Shown: one piece after another, positions 22,034-30,010 of the stretch
Numbering within the stretch: position 1 is the first letter of the stretch
Layout: the number at the start of each line of letters is the position of its first letter
Assembly (NCBI GenBank): GCA_016803235.1
Contig: JADCLI010000049.1
Coordinates: 1 to 42,536, forward strand
DNA from: Pimelobacter simplex
GTDB lineage: Bacteria; Actinomycetota; Actinomycetes; Propionibacteriales; Nocardioidaceae
Direction: 5' to 3'
DNA: 42,536 nucleotides
Translations under genes and position numbers: made by a program
The notes under the pieces: generated by a model
The model's database searches: none
The model's input: only the letters and a program-made list of their open reading frames with translations
Told to the model about the DNA's origin: nothing

Positions 22034-24919
22034 TCAGTGCAGGGCGATGGTGACCGCCGTGCCCTTCGATGCGGCGTCCGTGGTGGCGACCTGCCCGCCG
22101 TACTGCCCGGCCGCGACCGGGCCTGCGGTGTCCGCGACCAGCTGGTCGGTGTGGCCGCCGCCGGTGCCGATCAGGCGCTGGCGCACGGTGGCGCCGGGCG
22201 GCTCGGTGAAGGTCGTGGTGGTCGACGACCGGTCGGCCCACACCGTCACCACCCAGTTGCCGGGCGTGGCGACCAGCGGACTCTGGTGGGTCGTCGACGC
22301 GGTGGTCTCCGCCGCGCCCGCGACCGCCGCGACCGGGCCGCCGGGGTCCGTGCCGGAGTACGCGAGCACGCTCAGCGTGGCCTTGACCGCGGTGGCCCCG
22401 AACCCGACCGTCACGTTGCGGCCGGCGTCGTTCGCCGCGGCCACGCGCTGCCACACCACCGTGGTCATCGCGTCCGTCGCGACGGGGGAGCCGACCTGGG
22501 TCCAGCCCGCCGGCGCCGCGGGTACGACGGTGGTGGCCGCCGAGACCACGGCGACCAGCCCGTCACCGGCCTGCGTGCTCGCGGGGATCGGCGTCACGAT
22601 GCTGGTCGCGTTGGTGACCCGGCCTGAGGAGTCGCGGTACCCGACCTGGCTGGTGCCGCCCTGGATCACGACCTGCTGGCTCGTCGAGCCGCTGGCTCCG
22701 TCCTCGTCGGTCACGGTCAGCGTCACCGGGTAGGTGCCGGGCGCGGCGTAGACGTGGTCGGGTCGTGCGCCGGTGCCGGTGCTGCCGTCCCCGAAGGTCC
22801 ACGCCCACGAGGTGATCGTGCCGTCGGCGTCGGCCGAGCCGCGGCCGTCGAAGGAGCACGACTGCCCGGCGCAGGAGGTGGTGAACGCCGCCGTCGGGGC
22901 CTGGTTGGCGACCGGGCCCAGGAACATGGTCCGCGTCGCCCAGCCCTGCGTGGCGTCGATGCCGGTGCCCGTCACCCGGGTCCAGCCGGCGCTGGCGACC
23001 CCGTCGACGACCGGCATGCTCCACAGCTCGTTGGTCGACATGCCGGCCCAGAGCCTGCCGTCGGCGTAGAAGAGGTTGCGCACGTCGCGTAGCAGGGGGA
23101 AGGCCGACGCCGGGACGCTGAACTCCGCGGCGCCGACGACGAGGCTCTCGGGCGAGAACCAGCGCCAGAACACCTTGCTCTGCAGCGGACGGGTGTAGTA
23201 GATCCGCCCGTCGGCGTACGTCATGCTCGTCAGGCCCGAGATCTGCGGGTAGAAGGTGGGCACCCGGCCGCGGTAGGTCTGCGTCGTGCCGCCGCCGGTG
23301 GTGACGGTGCTCCAGGCCGGGTCGTTGTAGGGGTCGACGATCGTGTCCGGGCCGAACGCGGTGCCGTCGAAGGTCCGGTAGTGCAGCTTGTTGTCGGTCC
23401 AGCCGTAGACCAGCTTGGAGCCGACCATGAAGGCGCCGCGGGCGTTGGTCCAGCTCGCGCCCCCCGTCGTGGTCACGGTCGCCGGCGCGGTGGCCGACGT
23501 ACCGGTGAACTGGCGCGTGGTCACGGTCGTTCCGGAGACCCGGTAGAGGGTCCGCGGCAGGACGGCGTCGGGCTGGGTGACCGGGGCCGCCCCGCCTTCC
23601 ACGGGGAAGAAGGCGAGACGGGCCCGGCGGTGGGTGCCGTTGCCGATGTACTCGGTGTCGCTGCCGACGTAGAGGCCGTGGTCCGTGGCCAGCAGCTCCT
23701 CCGCACCGATGCCGCGCGGGTGCCGGCCCGGGTTCCAGCTCAGCGGGATGCCGTTCTGCGGGTCCAGCGCTGCCAGCCCGGGCCGCGGGACCTGCCCGGC
23801 CTGCTCGTCGGAGCCGCTCTGGATCGCGTTCATCCACTTCTGGTGGCCGCCGACGTAGACCGCGTTGTCGGCCACCGCGACCGACAGCAGCGAGTCCTGG
23901 CCGGTGGCCGCGACCCAGACCGGCTGCACGTCCTGACCGGTCGCCGCAACGTCGAAGCGGGACGCCGAGTCGCACAGCGTGCCGTTGTAGCCGGCGCCGC
24001 TGGTGGCGATGACGAAGTAGGTGCCGTCGGGGGAGAAGTCGACGTCGCGGACGTAGGAGTCGAACGAGTTCTTGCTGCACGCCGGCGTGTAGCGCAGCGT
24101 CCTCCACTCGGGGTCGACGGTCGCGGCGTCGGCTCCGAGCCGGACCAGCGCGACCTGGTCTCGGTCCAGGCCGTCGGCGTGCTTGAAGTTGCCGATCGCC
24201 ACCATGCGGGTGCCGTCGGGGCTGACGGCGAGCTTGGCGACGCCGACCGGCGCCTGCGCCGTGCCGGAGGGCCAGTTGTGGTTGGTGTCGACGGTGATCC
24301 GCAGGTAGTCGTCGACCTGGCCTGTGGTGGCGTCCAGCGACGCCAGCCCGCCGCGCGGCAGCCCGGCCACCGTGGTGAAGCTGCCGGACATCAGCAGCCG
24401 GTCGCCCACCAGGGCGAGGTCGAGGACGGTGCCGTTCGGGCTCGGGTTCGCGAACGCGGGGTCGAGGGCGCCGCTGGCCGCGTCGATCTTGATCACGTTG
24501 CGGACCTTGGTGGCGCCGGCCTGCTTGAAGGTGCCGCCGACGTAGAGCGCGGTGCCGTCCGCCGACGGCACCACCGCGTTGACGCTGGCGTCGAGGCCGG
24601 GCGCGAAGGCCTGGTCGATCACGCCGGTCAGGCGGTCGTAGGCGAACAGGTACGGCGTGGTCAGCTGGGCGCTCGTCGCGGGGTTCTGAGCGAGGGTGAA
24701 CGTGCCGCCGACGTACACCCTGGTCCCGACCTCCGCGATCGCCAGCGTCGTCCCGTCCAGGACGTTCGGCGTCGTGCCGGGGACGGCCGAGGGGATCAGC
24801 CGGTGGTGCGCGGGCTGCCCGGCCGCCGGCGGTCCGCCGGAGGTCGTGGCGGTCAGGGCCGCGACGAGCGCGGTGACCAGGACGGCGACGCGGATCCGGT
24901 GCTGACGGTGTCGGTGCAC
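22034..24919 (-). CDS. Large exported protein with delta-60-type repeats and a PKD domain
   Basis: The protein has 961 residues. GTG at 24919 is chosen because GGGGGAG lies five bases before it and the signal peptide (VAVLVTALVAALTATTSGG) then starts near residue 11. Residues ~50-450 contain propeller units marked YVGGTF, YVGGTFKQ and LLMSGSF, like bacterial delta-60 repeats. Residues ~460-660 form a second propeller-like part. A PKD domain is at about 672-755 (APTAAFTTSC, then WAWTFGDGSTGTG and PGTYPVTLTVTDEDG). The last ~200 residues are a Thr/Val/Ala-rich beta domain seen at the C-terminus of many actinobacterial surface proteins. No sorting signal or transmembrane tail is visible, so it is probably secreted. 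No enzymatic motif recognised. Confidence 0.87.
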   Translation of the reverse strand: MHRHRQHRIRVAVLVTALVAALTATTSGGPPAAGQPAHHRLIPSAVPGTTPNVLDGTTLAIAEVGTRVYVGGTFTLAQNPATSAQLTTPYLFAYDRLTGVIDQAFAPGLDASVNAVVPSADGTALYVGGTFKQAGATKVRNVIKIDAASGALDPAFANPSPNGTVLDLALVGDRLLMSGSFTTVAGLPRGGLASLDATTGQVDDYLRITVDTNHNWPSGTAQAPVGVAKLAVSPDGTRMVAIGNFKHADGLDRDQVALVRLGADAATVDPEWRTLRYTPACSKNSFDSYVRDVDFSPDGTYFVIATSGAGYNGTLCDSASRFDVAATGQDVQPVWVAATGQDSLLSVAVADNAVYVGGHQKWMNAIQSGSDEQAGQVPRPGLAALDPQNGIPLSWNPGRHPRGIGAEELLATDHGLYVGSDTEYIGNGTHRRARLAFFPVEGGAAPVTQPDAVLPRTLYRVSGTTVTTRQFTGTSATAPATVTTTGGASWTNARGAFMVGSKLVYGWTDNKLHYRTFDGTAFGPDTIVDPYNDPAWSTVTTGGGTTQTYRGRVPTFYPQISGLTSMTYADGRIYYTRPLQSKVFWRWFSPESLVVGAAEFSVPASAFPLLRDVRNLFYADGRLWAGMSTNELWSMPVVDGVASAGWTRVTGTGIDATQGWATRTMFLGPVANQAPTAAFTTSCAGQSCSFDGRGSADADGTITSWAWTFGDGSTGTGARPDHVYAAPGTYPVTLTVTDEDGASGSTSQQVVIQGGTSQVGYRDSSGRVTNATSIVTPIPASTQAGDGLVAVVSAATTVVPAAPAGWTQVGSPVATDAMTTVVWQRVAAANDAGRNVTVGFGATAVKATLSVLAYSGTDPGGPVAAVAGAAETTASTTHQSPLVATPGNWVVTVWADRSSTTTTFTEPPGATVRQRLIGTGGGHTDQLVADTAGPVAAGQYGGQVATTDAASKGTAVTIALH

Positions 24920-25009
24920 GATGTCTCCCCCATGAGGATCGGCCGAGACCCCGACGCTCGCACGTTGCGGCGGGCGGCGACTCACCCAGATTGGGCAAGT
25001 ACGACGACG

Positions 25010-25036
25010 GCTCGTCCCGCGGGGTGCGGGACGAGC
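25010..25036 (-). terminator. Terminator of the ABC transporter operon
   Basis: GCTCGTCCCGC, loop GGGGT, GCGGGACGAGC is a perfect 11-bp stem. It starts 25 bases past the permease stop codon on the minus strand and before the PKD gene. Confidence 0.85.
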
Positions 25037-25060
25037 TGTCGGCTCCGGGGGAGCGGGGGG

Positions 25061-25945
25061 CTACTTCACCTCGGAGCGCAGCACCAGACGGGTGCCGATC
25101 AGCAGCGGCAGCACGATCCACAGCACGGAGGTGACGCCGAGCTGCGCCCAGTCCTGGCTGGTGAGGTTGCCGTCGAACAGCAGGAACCGGGTGTCGTTGA
25201 TGTCGAACCAGCCGGCGTTGTCCGCCCACCACTCCTGGGCGGAGGCCAGGGCACCGGACAGGCCCGGGAGCACCAGGTTGACGACGAAGTAGCCGACGAT
25301 CGCGGCCGGCGAGCTGCGGAACAGCAGGCCCAGCGCGAAGCCGAGCAGCATGCCGAGCTCGTTGGCGAGCACGATCTGGGCGAAGGTGCCGGCCGAGATG
25401 TCCCAGACGGGGTCGATGCCCGTGATCATCGAGGTGACCAGGTTGCCGAGGGCGCCGACGCCGAGCGCGATCACCATGCCGACGAAGCCGATGGCCAGCG
25501 TGTTGAGCAGCTTGGCCGCCAGCACCCGGGAGCGGCCCGGGACCAGGGTGAACGTGGTCAGCGTGGTGCGCTGGCTCCACTCGCTGGTCACGGCGAGCAC
25601 GCCGATCACCGGGAGGATGACCGACATCGGGCTGCCGATGGCGGCCGCGAACGACTCGAAGGTCAAGTCGTCGCGATCACCGACGAGCAGGGTGATCACG
25701 GTGGCGATCGTCGAGGTGATGACGATGCTGGCCATCAGCCAGAAGCCGGAGCGGGTGTCGAACATCTTGCGGAGCTCGACGTACTGGACGCGGCGGAAGG
25801 GGGTCCGGGCCGGGACGGGGCGGGTTCGCTCGGGGGTGGGGACGACGCCCGGTGCGGCGTCGAGGGTCGTGGCGCTCGGATCGGGGTCCCCGCTGAGTTG
25901 TTCGGGGGAGCGAAGCGGAGGAGAAGAACTCAGTGGGGTGATCAT
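25061..25945 (-). CDS. ABC-2 type transporter permease
   Basis: The protein has 294 residues. ATG at 25945 overlaps the stop of the ATPase gene by four bases (ATGA); the longer open frame upstream is only antisense read-through. The first ~55 residues form a Ser/Pro/Thr-rich cytoplasmic tail. Then come VQYVELRKMFDTRSGFWLMASIVITSTIATVITLL, and hydrophobic helices around SVILPVIGVLAVTSEWSQRTTLTTF, IGFVGMVIALGVGALGNLV, FAQIVLANELGMLLGFALGLLF, AAIVGYFVVNLVLPG and LGVTSVLWIVLPLLIG. About six membrane spans and the TSEWSQRT motif are typical of ABC-2 exporters. It pairs with the adjacent ATPase; substrate unknown. Confidence 0.92.
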   Translation of the reverse strand: MITPLSSSPPLRSPEQLSGDPDPSATTLDAAPGVVPTPERTRPVPARTPFRRVQYVELRKMFDTRSGFWLMASIVITSTIATVITLLVGDRDDLTFESFAAAIGSPMSVILPVIGVLAVTSEWSQRTTLTTFTLVPGRSRVLAAKLLNTLAIGFVGMVIALGVGALGNLVTSMITGIDPVWDISAGTFAQIVLANELGMLLGFALGLLFRSSPAAIVGYFVVNLVLPGLSGALASAQEWWADNAGWFDINDTRFLLFDGNLTSQDWAQLGVTSVLWIVLPLLIGTRLVLRSEVK

Positions 25946-26877
25946 GCCGCTGCTCCTTGGGTGGTGGCGTGCTTGCTGGTGGTGGTGACGGTCTCGCGCT
26001 GGCTCTCGGCCGTGAGCGCCAGGAACATCTCCTCGAGCCCGGCGCCGTCCGCGGCCCGCAGCTCGGTGAGCGCGATGCCGGCGGCGAAGGCGGCCTGGCC
26101 GACGCGGGTGAGGTCGGCCTCGGCGAGCACGGCGCCGCCGGAGGTGGGCCGCGCGGCGATCCCGGCGGCGGTGAGGGCGGCCGCGAGCGTCGTACCGTCG
26201 GCCGCGCGGACCAGTGTCCCGGCGCCGGCGAGCAGCTCCTCCTTGGTCCCCTGGGCGACGATCCGGCCGTTGCCGATGACGACGATGTCGTCGGCGATGA
26301 CCTCGATCTCGTGCAACAGGTGGCTGGACAGGAGCACCGTGCCGCCCTGGTCGGCGAAGTCGCGCAGCAGGTCGCGCATCCAGCGGATGCCGGCCGGGTC
26401 GAGGCCGTTGGCGGGCTCGTCGAGGATGAGCACCTCGGGGTTGCCGAGCAGTGCCGTACCGATGCCCAGGCGCTGCCGCATGCCGAGCGAGTAGTTGCGG
26501 ACCCGGCGGCTCGCCTCGTCCGGGGTCAGGCTGACCCGCTCGAGCATCTCGTCGACGCGGGTGCGCGGCAGGCCCATGGTCAGTGCGGCGATGGTGAGGA
26601 TCTCGCGCCCGGTGCGCCCGGCGTGCTGGGCCGACGCGTCGAGCAGGACGCCGACCTCGCGGCCCGGGTCGGGCAGGTCGGCGAACCGGCGCCCGAGCAC
26701 GCGGACCTCGCCGCCGCCGGGCTGGGTCAGGCCGACCATCACTCGCATGGTGGTGGACTTGCCGGCTCCGTTGGGTCCGAGGAAGCCGGTGACGCGGCCC
26801 GGCTCGGCGGTGAACGACACGTCGTCGACGGCGGTGAAGCTCCCGTACGACTTGCTGAGGGACTCGACTGTGATCAT
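25942..26877 (-). CDS. ABC transporter ATP-binding protein (exporter type)
   Basis: The protein has 311 residues. Walker A is GPNGAGKST at 34-42, the signature is YSLGMRQRLGIGTAL near 128-142, Walker B is VLILDEPANGLDPAGIRWM, and the switch His is in LLSSHLLHEIEV. The C-terminal ~90 residues form the extra domain common in CcmA/DrrA-type exporter ATPases. It forms a two-gene operon with the overlapping permease. The start ATG at 26877 lacks an SD sequence; CAGGCT lies seven bases upstream and may serve as a leaderless -10 box. Drug or bacteriocin export is possible but unproven. Confidence 0.94.
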   Translation of the reverse strand: MITVESLSKSYGSFTAVDDVSFTAEPGRVTGFLGPNGAGKSTTMRVMVGLTQPGGGEVRVLGRRFADLPDPGREVGVLLDASAQHAGRTGREILTIAALTMGLPRTRVDEMLERVSLTPDEASRRVRNYSLGMRQRLGIGTALLGNPEVLILDEPANGLDPAGIRWMRDLLRDFADQGGTVLLSSHLLHEIEVIADDIVVIGNGRIVAQGTKEELLAGAGTLVRAADGTTLAAALTAAGIAARPTSGGAVLAEADLTRVGQAAFAAGIALTELRAADGAGLEEMFLALTAESQRETVTTTSKHATTQGAAA

Positions 26878-27007
26878 GTCCCGAAGCCTGTCGGCCGCGG
26901 GTGCCTCCTCGCTTCGGGCAGATCCCTTGACCCGTCCCTGACCTCGCCCCCGGGGCCCCTAGGGGATGTCCGGGGAAGCAATCAGGGGTACGATGCGTTG
27001 CACCCCC

Positions 27008-27652
27008 GTGCGTATCGAGATCTGGGCCGACGTCGTGTGTCCGTGGTGCTACATCGGCAAGCGCCGCCTCGAGAGGGCGCTCGCCTCGTTCGAGCACCGC
27101 GACGAGGTCGAGGTCGTCTACCGCTCCTACGAGCTGGACCCGTTCGCCCCCGAGGTCGGTACCGAGACCACGGTGCAGGTGCTGGGCCGCAAGTTCGGCG
27201 CGGACGAGGCCGGCACCCGGGCGATGATGGCCCGCGCCGACGAGGTCGCCGCCGGCGAGGGCCTGGAGTTCGCTCACGCCGACGCGCTGCACGCCCGGAC
27301 CCTGACCGCCCACCGGCTGCTGCACCTGGCCGCGGCCCAGGGGCGGCAGCACGAGCTGATGGAGCAGGTGCTGGCGGCGTACTTCACCCGTGGTGAGTCG
27401 CTCGGCGACCACGACGTGCTGCGGCGGGCCGCGGCCGAGGCGGGTCTCGACGCGGGTCGGGTCGACGAGGTGCTCGCGAGCGACGAGTTCCGCGACGAGG
27501 TGATGGCCGACGTCGCGCAGGCGCGGGCCTACGGATCGAGCGGCGTGCCCTTCTTCGTGCTGGACGGCCGCTTCGGCATCTCCGGCGCCCAGCCCACCGA
27601 GCTGTTCGAGCAGGCGCTCGCGCAGGCGTGGGAGTCGCGCGTCACCGCCTGA
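27008..27652 (+). CDS. DsbA-family oxidoreductase, FrnE-like
   Basis: The protein has 214 residues. GTG at 27008 gives the family-typical start VRIEIWADVVCPWCYIGKRRLE. ATG at 26993 is an alternative, but TACGAT at 26989-26994 looks like the -10 box and would place the transcript start near 27001. The CPWC redox pair is Cys11 and Cys14. The thioredoxin fold is interrupted by a helical insertion with FAHADALHARTLTAHRLLHLAA, and the cis-Pro loop is SGVPFFVLDGRFGISGAQP. There is no signal peptide, as in cytoplasmic FrnE proteins that isomerise disulfides or act in stress responses. It is convergent with the MaoC-like gene, 22 bases apart. Confidence 0.9.
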   Translation: MRIEIWADVVCPWCYIGKRRLERALASFEHRDEVEVVYRSYELDPFAPEVGTETTVQVLGRKFGADEAGTRAMMARADEVAAGEGLEFAHADALHARTLTAHRLLHLAAAQGRQHELMEQVLAAYFTRGESLGDHDVLRRAAAEAGLDAGRVDEVLASDEFRDEVMADVAQARAYGSSGVPFFVLDGRFGISGAQPTELFEQALAQAWESRVTA

Positions 27653-27674
27653 CTGGTCAGGGTTCCATGCAGCC

Positions 27675-28127
27675 TCAGGGCAGCAGCAGGACCACCGTCT
27701 CCGCGACACAGGCCGGCTTGGCCTCGTCCTCGATCTCGATCGTGTGGTGCACGGTGAGCTGCTTGCCGCTGGCGATGTCGACGACGTCCCCCATCTTCAC
27801 GTGCAGCCGGATCCGCTTGCCGACGAGCAGGGGCGCGGGGAAGCGGACCTTGTTGACGCCGTAGTTGAGCTTGGCGCCGGGCGTGCGCAGGGTGAACACC
27901 TGGCTGCCGAGCCACGGCACGAGCGACAGGGTCAGGTAGCCGTGCGCGATCGTGCCGCCGAACGGCCCCTCCTTGGCCCGCTCGAGGTCGACGTGGATCC
28001 ACTGGTGGTCGCCGGTGGCGTCGGCGAACTGGTTGACCCGGCGTTGGTCGATCGTGACCCAGTCGCTGGTCCCGAGGTCGGTCCCGGCTGCCTCGGTGAG
28101 CTCCTCGAACGTCGTGAAAACGCGCAT
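27675..28127 (-). CDS. MaoC-like (R)-hydratase/dehydratase
   Basis: The 150-residue hot-dog-fold protein starts at ATG 28127, just after AAGGAG. The signature FADATGDHQWIHVD carries the catalytic Asp and His of R-specific enoyl-CoA hydratases, and FGGTIAHGYLTLSLVPWL is the second conserved block. The reaction is probably hydration of trans-2-enoyl-CoA, although many paralogues have uncertain substrates. TAAGGT on the minus strand at 28166-28171 is a likely -10 box. It is divergent from serA with 284 bases between the start codons. Confidence 0.9.
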   Translation of the reverse strand: MRVFTTFEELTEAAGTDLGTSDWVTIDQRRVNQFADATGDHQWIHVDLERAKEGPFGGTIAHGYLTLSLVPWLGSQVFTLRTPGAKLNYGVNKVRFPAPLLVGKRIRLHVKMGDVVDIASGKQLTVHHTIEIEDEAKPACVAETVVLLLP

Positions 28128-28165
28128 GGCCTGACTCCTTCGTCGACGGCGAACCCTGTACGTCG

Positions 28166-28171
28166 ACCTTA
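28166..28171 (-). promoter_or_regulatory. -10 hexamer TAAGGT of the MaoC-like gene
   Basis: It fits TANNNT and would start a transcript near 28159, giving a leader of about 30 bases that includes the AAGGAG ribosome-binding site. Confidence 0.35.
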
Positions 28172-28219
28172 GGGCCGGTGAGCACGCGCGGTCAGCCACC
28201 GCCGCGCCGTCGTCTCAGC

Positions 28220-28238
28220 GCCTGGTCGCCCACCAGGC
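28220..28238. other. Hairpin GCCTGGT-CGCCC-ACCAGGC in the MaoC-serA intergenic region
   Basis: A perfect 7-bp stem with a 5-base loop lies between the two divergent genes, upstream of both likely promoters. It could be an operator or a chance GC-rich hairpin. Apart from it and the two -10-like boxes, I see no gene or riboswitch in 28128-28411. Confidence 0.3.
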
Positions 28239-28344
28239 TGCGCCGGAGCCTGTGTGCGGTACGGCCGTCGCGTGCCGATCGAGGCTCGCAGATGACGCAG
28301 CGCACGTCGTACGGACTTCCTGCGGGCGAGGCCGGCGGTGCGAG

Positions 28345-28350
28345 TAGGCT
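28345..28350 (+). promoter_or_regulatory. -10 hexamer TAGGCT, probable serA promoter
   Basis: TAGGCT fits TANNNT and lies 62 bases before the serA GTG; the transcript would begin near 28357 and contain the AAGGA ribosome-binding site at about 28401. No convincing -35 box was found. Confidence 0.35.
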
Positions 28351-28411
28351 GGCCGTACCGCACAGCGTCGTGCACCCCTTCTCGACCCGCACATCCTGCG
28401 AAGGACTCGCT

Positions 28412-30010
28412 GTGACCGACCCGACCGCGCGCCCCGTCGTCCTCATCGCCGAAGAGCTGAGCCCCGCCACCGTCGAGGCGCTCGGCCCGGACTTCGAGGT
28501 CCGGTACTGCAACGGCGCCGACCGTGCGGAGCTGCTCGCGTCGATCGTGGACGTCGACGCGGTCCTGGTGCGCTCCGCGACCAAGGTCGACGCCGAGGCA
28601 CTGGCGGCCGCCACCCGGCTCAAGGTCGTCGCGCGGGCCGGGGTCGGGCTCGACAACGTCGACGTGAAGGCCGCCACCCAGTCCGGCGTGATGGTCGTCA
28701 ACGCGCCGACGTCCAACATCGTGTCCGCCGCCGAGCTCGCGGTGGCGCTGATGCTCGCCGCCGCCCGCCACGTCTCGCCCGCGCACGCCGCGTTGCGGGC
28801 CGGTGAGTGGAAGCGGTCGCGGTACACCGGCATCGAGCTGTTCGAGAAGACCGTCGGCATCGTCGGCCTCGGCCGGATCGGCGTCCTCGTCGCCCAGCGC
28901 CTGGCCGCGTTCGGCATGAACGTGATCGCCTACGACCCCTACGTCCAGCCCGGTCGCGCCGCGCAGGTCGGCGTCCGCCTCGTCGATCTCGACACCCTCA
29001 TGGTCGAGTCCGACTTCATGTCGGTCCACCTGCCCAAGACCGCCGAGACGATCGGGCTGATCGACGCCGACGCGCTCGCCAGGGCGAAGCCCTCGCTGGT
29101 CCTGGTCAACGCCGCCCGCGGCGGCATCGTCGACGAGGGGGCGCTGTACGACGCCCTCAAGACCGGTCGGATCGCCGCCGCCGGCCTCGACGTGTTCGCC
29201 CAGGAGCCGTGCACCGACAGCCCGCTCCTCGAGCTGGAGAACGTCGTCGCGACGCCCCACCTCGGCGCCTCCACCGACGAGGCCCAGGAGAAGGCCGGCC
29301 TGGCCGTCGCCCGGTCGGTCCGCCTCGCCCTGTCCGGCGAGCTGGTCCCCGACGCGGTCAACGTCCAGGGCGGGGTCATCGCCGAGGACGTCCGCCCCGG
29401 CATCCCGCTGACGGAGAAGCTCGGCCAGATCTTCACCGCCGTGGCCGGCGAGGTCGCGCAGCAGCTCGACGTCGAGGTGCGCGGCGAGATCGCCGACCAC
29501 GACGTCAAGGTGCTCGAGCTGGCCGCGCTCAAGGGCGTCTTCGCCCACGTCGTCGAGGAGCAGGTCTCCTTCGTCAACGCGCCGCTGCTCGCCGCCGAGC
29601 GCGGGCTCGTCGTCCGCCTGGTCATGGACAGCGAGAGCGGCGACCACCGCAACCTGATCACCCTGCGCGGCACCCTCGCCGACGGCACCCAGGTCTCGGT
29701 CAGCGGCACCCTGATCGGCATCTCGCAGAAGGAGCGGCTGGTCGAGGTCAACGGCTACCTGGTCGACATCGAGCCCACCGAGCACCTCGCCTTCTTCACC
29801 TATGTCGACCGGCCCGGCATGGTCGGCACCGTCGGCCAGATCCTCGGCGACGCCGACGTCAACATCGCCGGCATGCAGGTCTCCCGCGAGACCAAGGGCG
29901 GCGAGGCGCTGGTCGCGCTGTCCGTCGACTCCGCGATCCCCGCCGACGCGCTCGCCCAGATCGAGACCGCCATCGAGGCGACGTCGATCCGGGCGGTGGA
30001 CCTGGCCTGA
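28412..30010 (+). CDS. serA: D-3-phosphoglycerate dehydrogenase
   Basis: The protein has 532 residues. It oxidises 3-phosphoglycerate to 3-phosphohydroxypyruvate, the first step of serine synthesis. GTG at 28412 follows AAGGACT; the open frame upstream is not used. The substrate/nucleotide core carries RSATKVDAEAL, VGIVGLGRIG at about 148-157 (NAD binding), NAARGGIVDEGAL, and ATPHLGASTDEAQ with the catalytic His. Residues ~320-455 are the intervening ASB domain, and the last ~75 residues are an ACT domain (FTYVDRPGMVGTVGQILGDADVNIAGMQVSR) for serine control. This is the long, mycobacterial-type enzyme. Its stop abuts the convergent MocR gene (TGATCA). Confidence 0.97.
   Translation: MTDPTARPVVLIAEELSPATVEALGPDFEVRYCNGADRAELLASIVDVDAVLVRSATKVDAEALAAATRLKVVARAGVGLDNVDVKAATQSGVMVVNAPTSNIVSAAELAVALMLAAARHVSPAHAALRAGEWKRSRYTGIELFEKTVGIVGLGRIGVLVAQRLAAFGMNVIAYDPYVQPGRAAQVGVRLVDLDTLMVESDFMSVHLPKTAETIGLIDADALARAKPSLVLVNAARGGIVDEGALYDALKTGRIAAAGLDVFAQEPCTDSPLLELENVVATPHLGASTDEAQEKAGLAVARSVRLALSGELVPDAVNVQGGVIAEDVRPGIPLTEKLGQIFTAVAGEVAQQLDVEVRGEIADHDVKVLELAALKGVFAHVVEEQVSFVNAPLLAAERGLVVRLVMDSESGDHRNLITLRGTLADGTQVSVSGTLIGISQKERLVEVNGYLVDIEPTEHLAFFTYVDRPGMVGTVGQILGDADVNIAGMQVSRETKGGEALVALSVDSAIPADALAQIETAIEATSIRAVDLA

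Noticed and set aside
22563..25580. Minus-strand frame of about 1000 codons overlapping the PKD gene in another frame
   Set aside because: Arg/Pro/Gly-rich composition with no domains, while the PKD frame has a signal peptide, a ribosome-binding site and recognisable repeats.
25946..27709. Apparent fusion protein extending the ABC permease upstream
   Set aside because: This part overlaps the ATPase and DsbA-like genes in other frames; the true permease ATG overlaps the ATPase stop by four bases.
28190..28411. Possible riboswitch upstream of serA
   Set aside because: Only a simple 7-bp hairpin is present. I could not match conserved core elements of the SAM, glycine or other actinobacterial riboswitches, and no terminator precedes serA.
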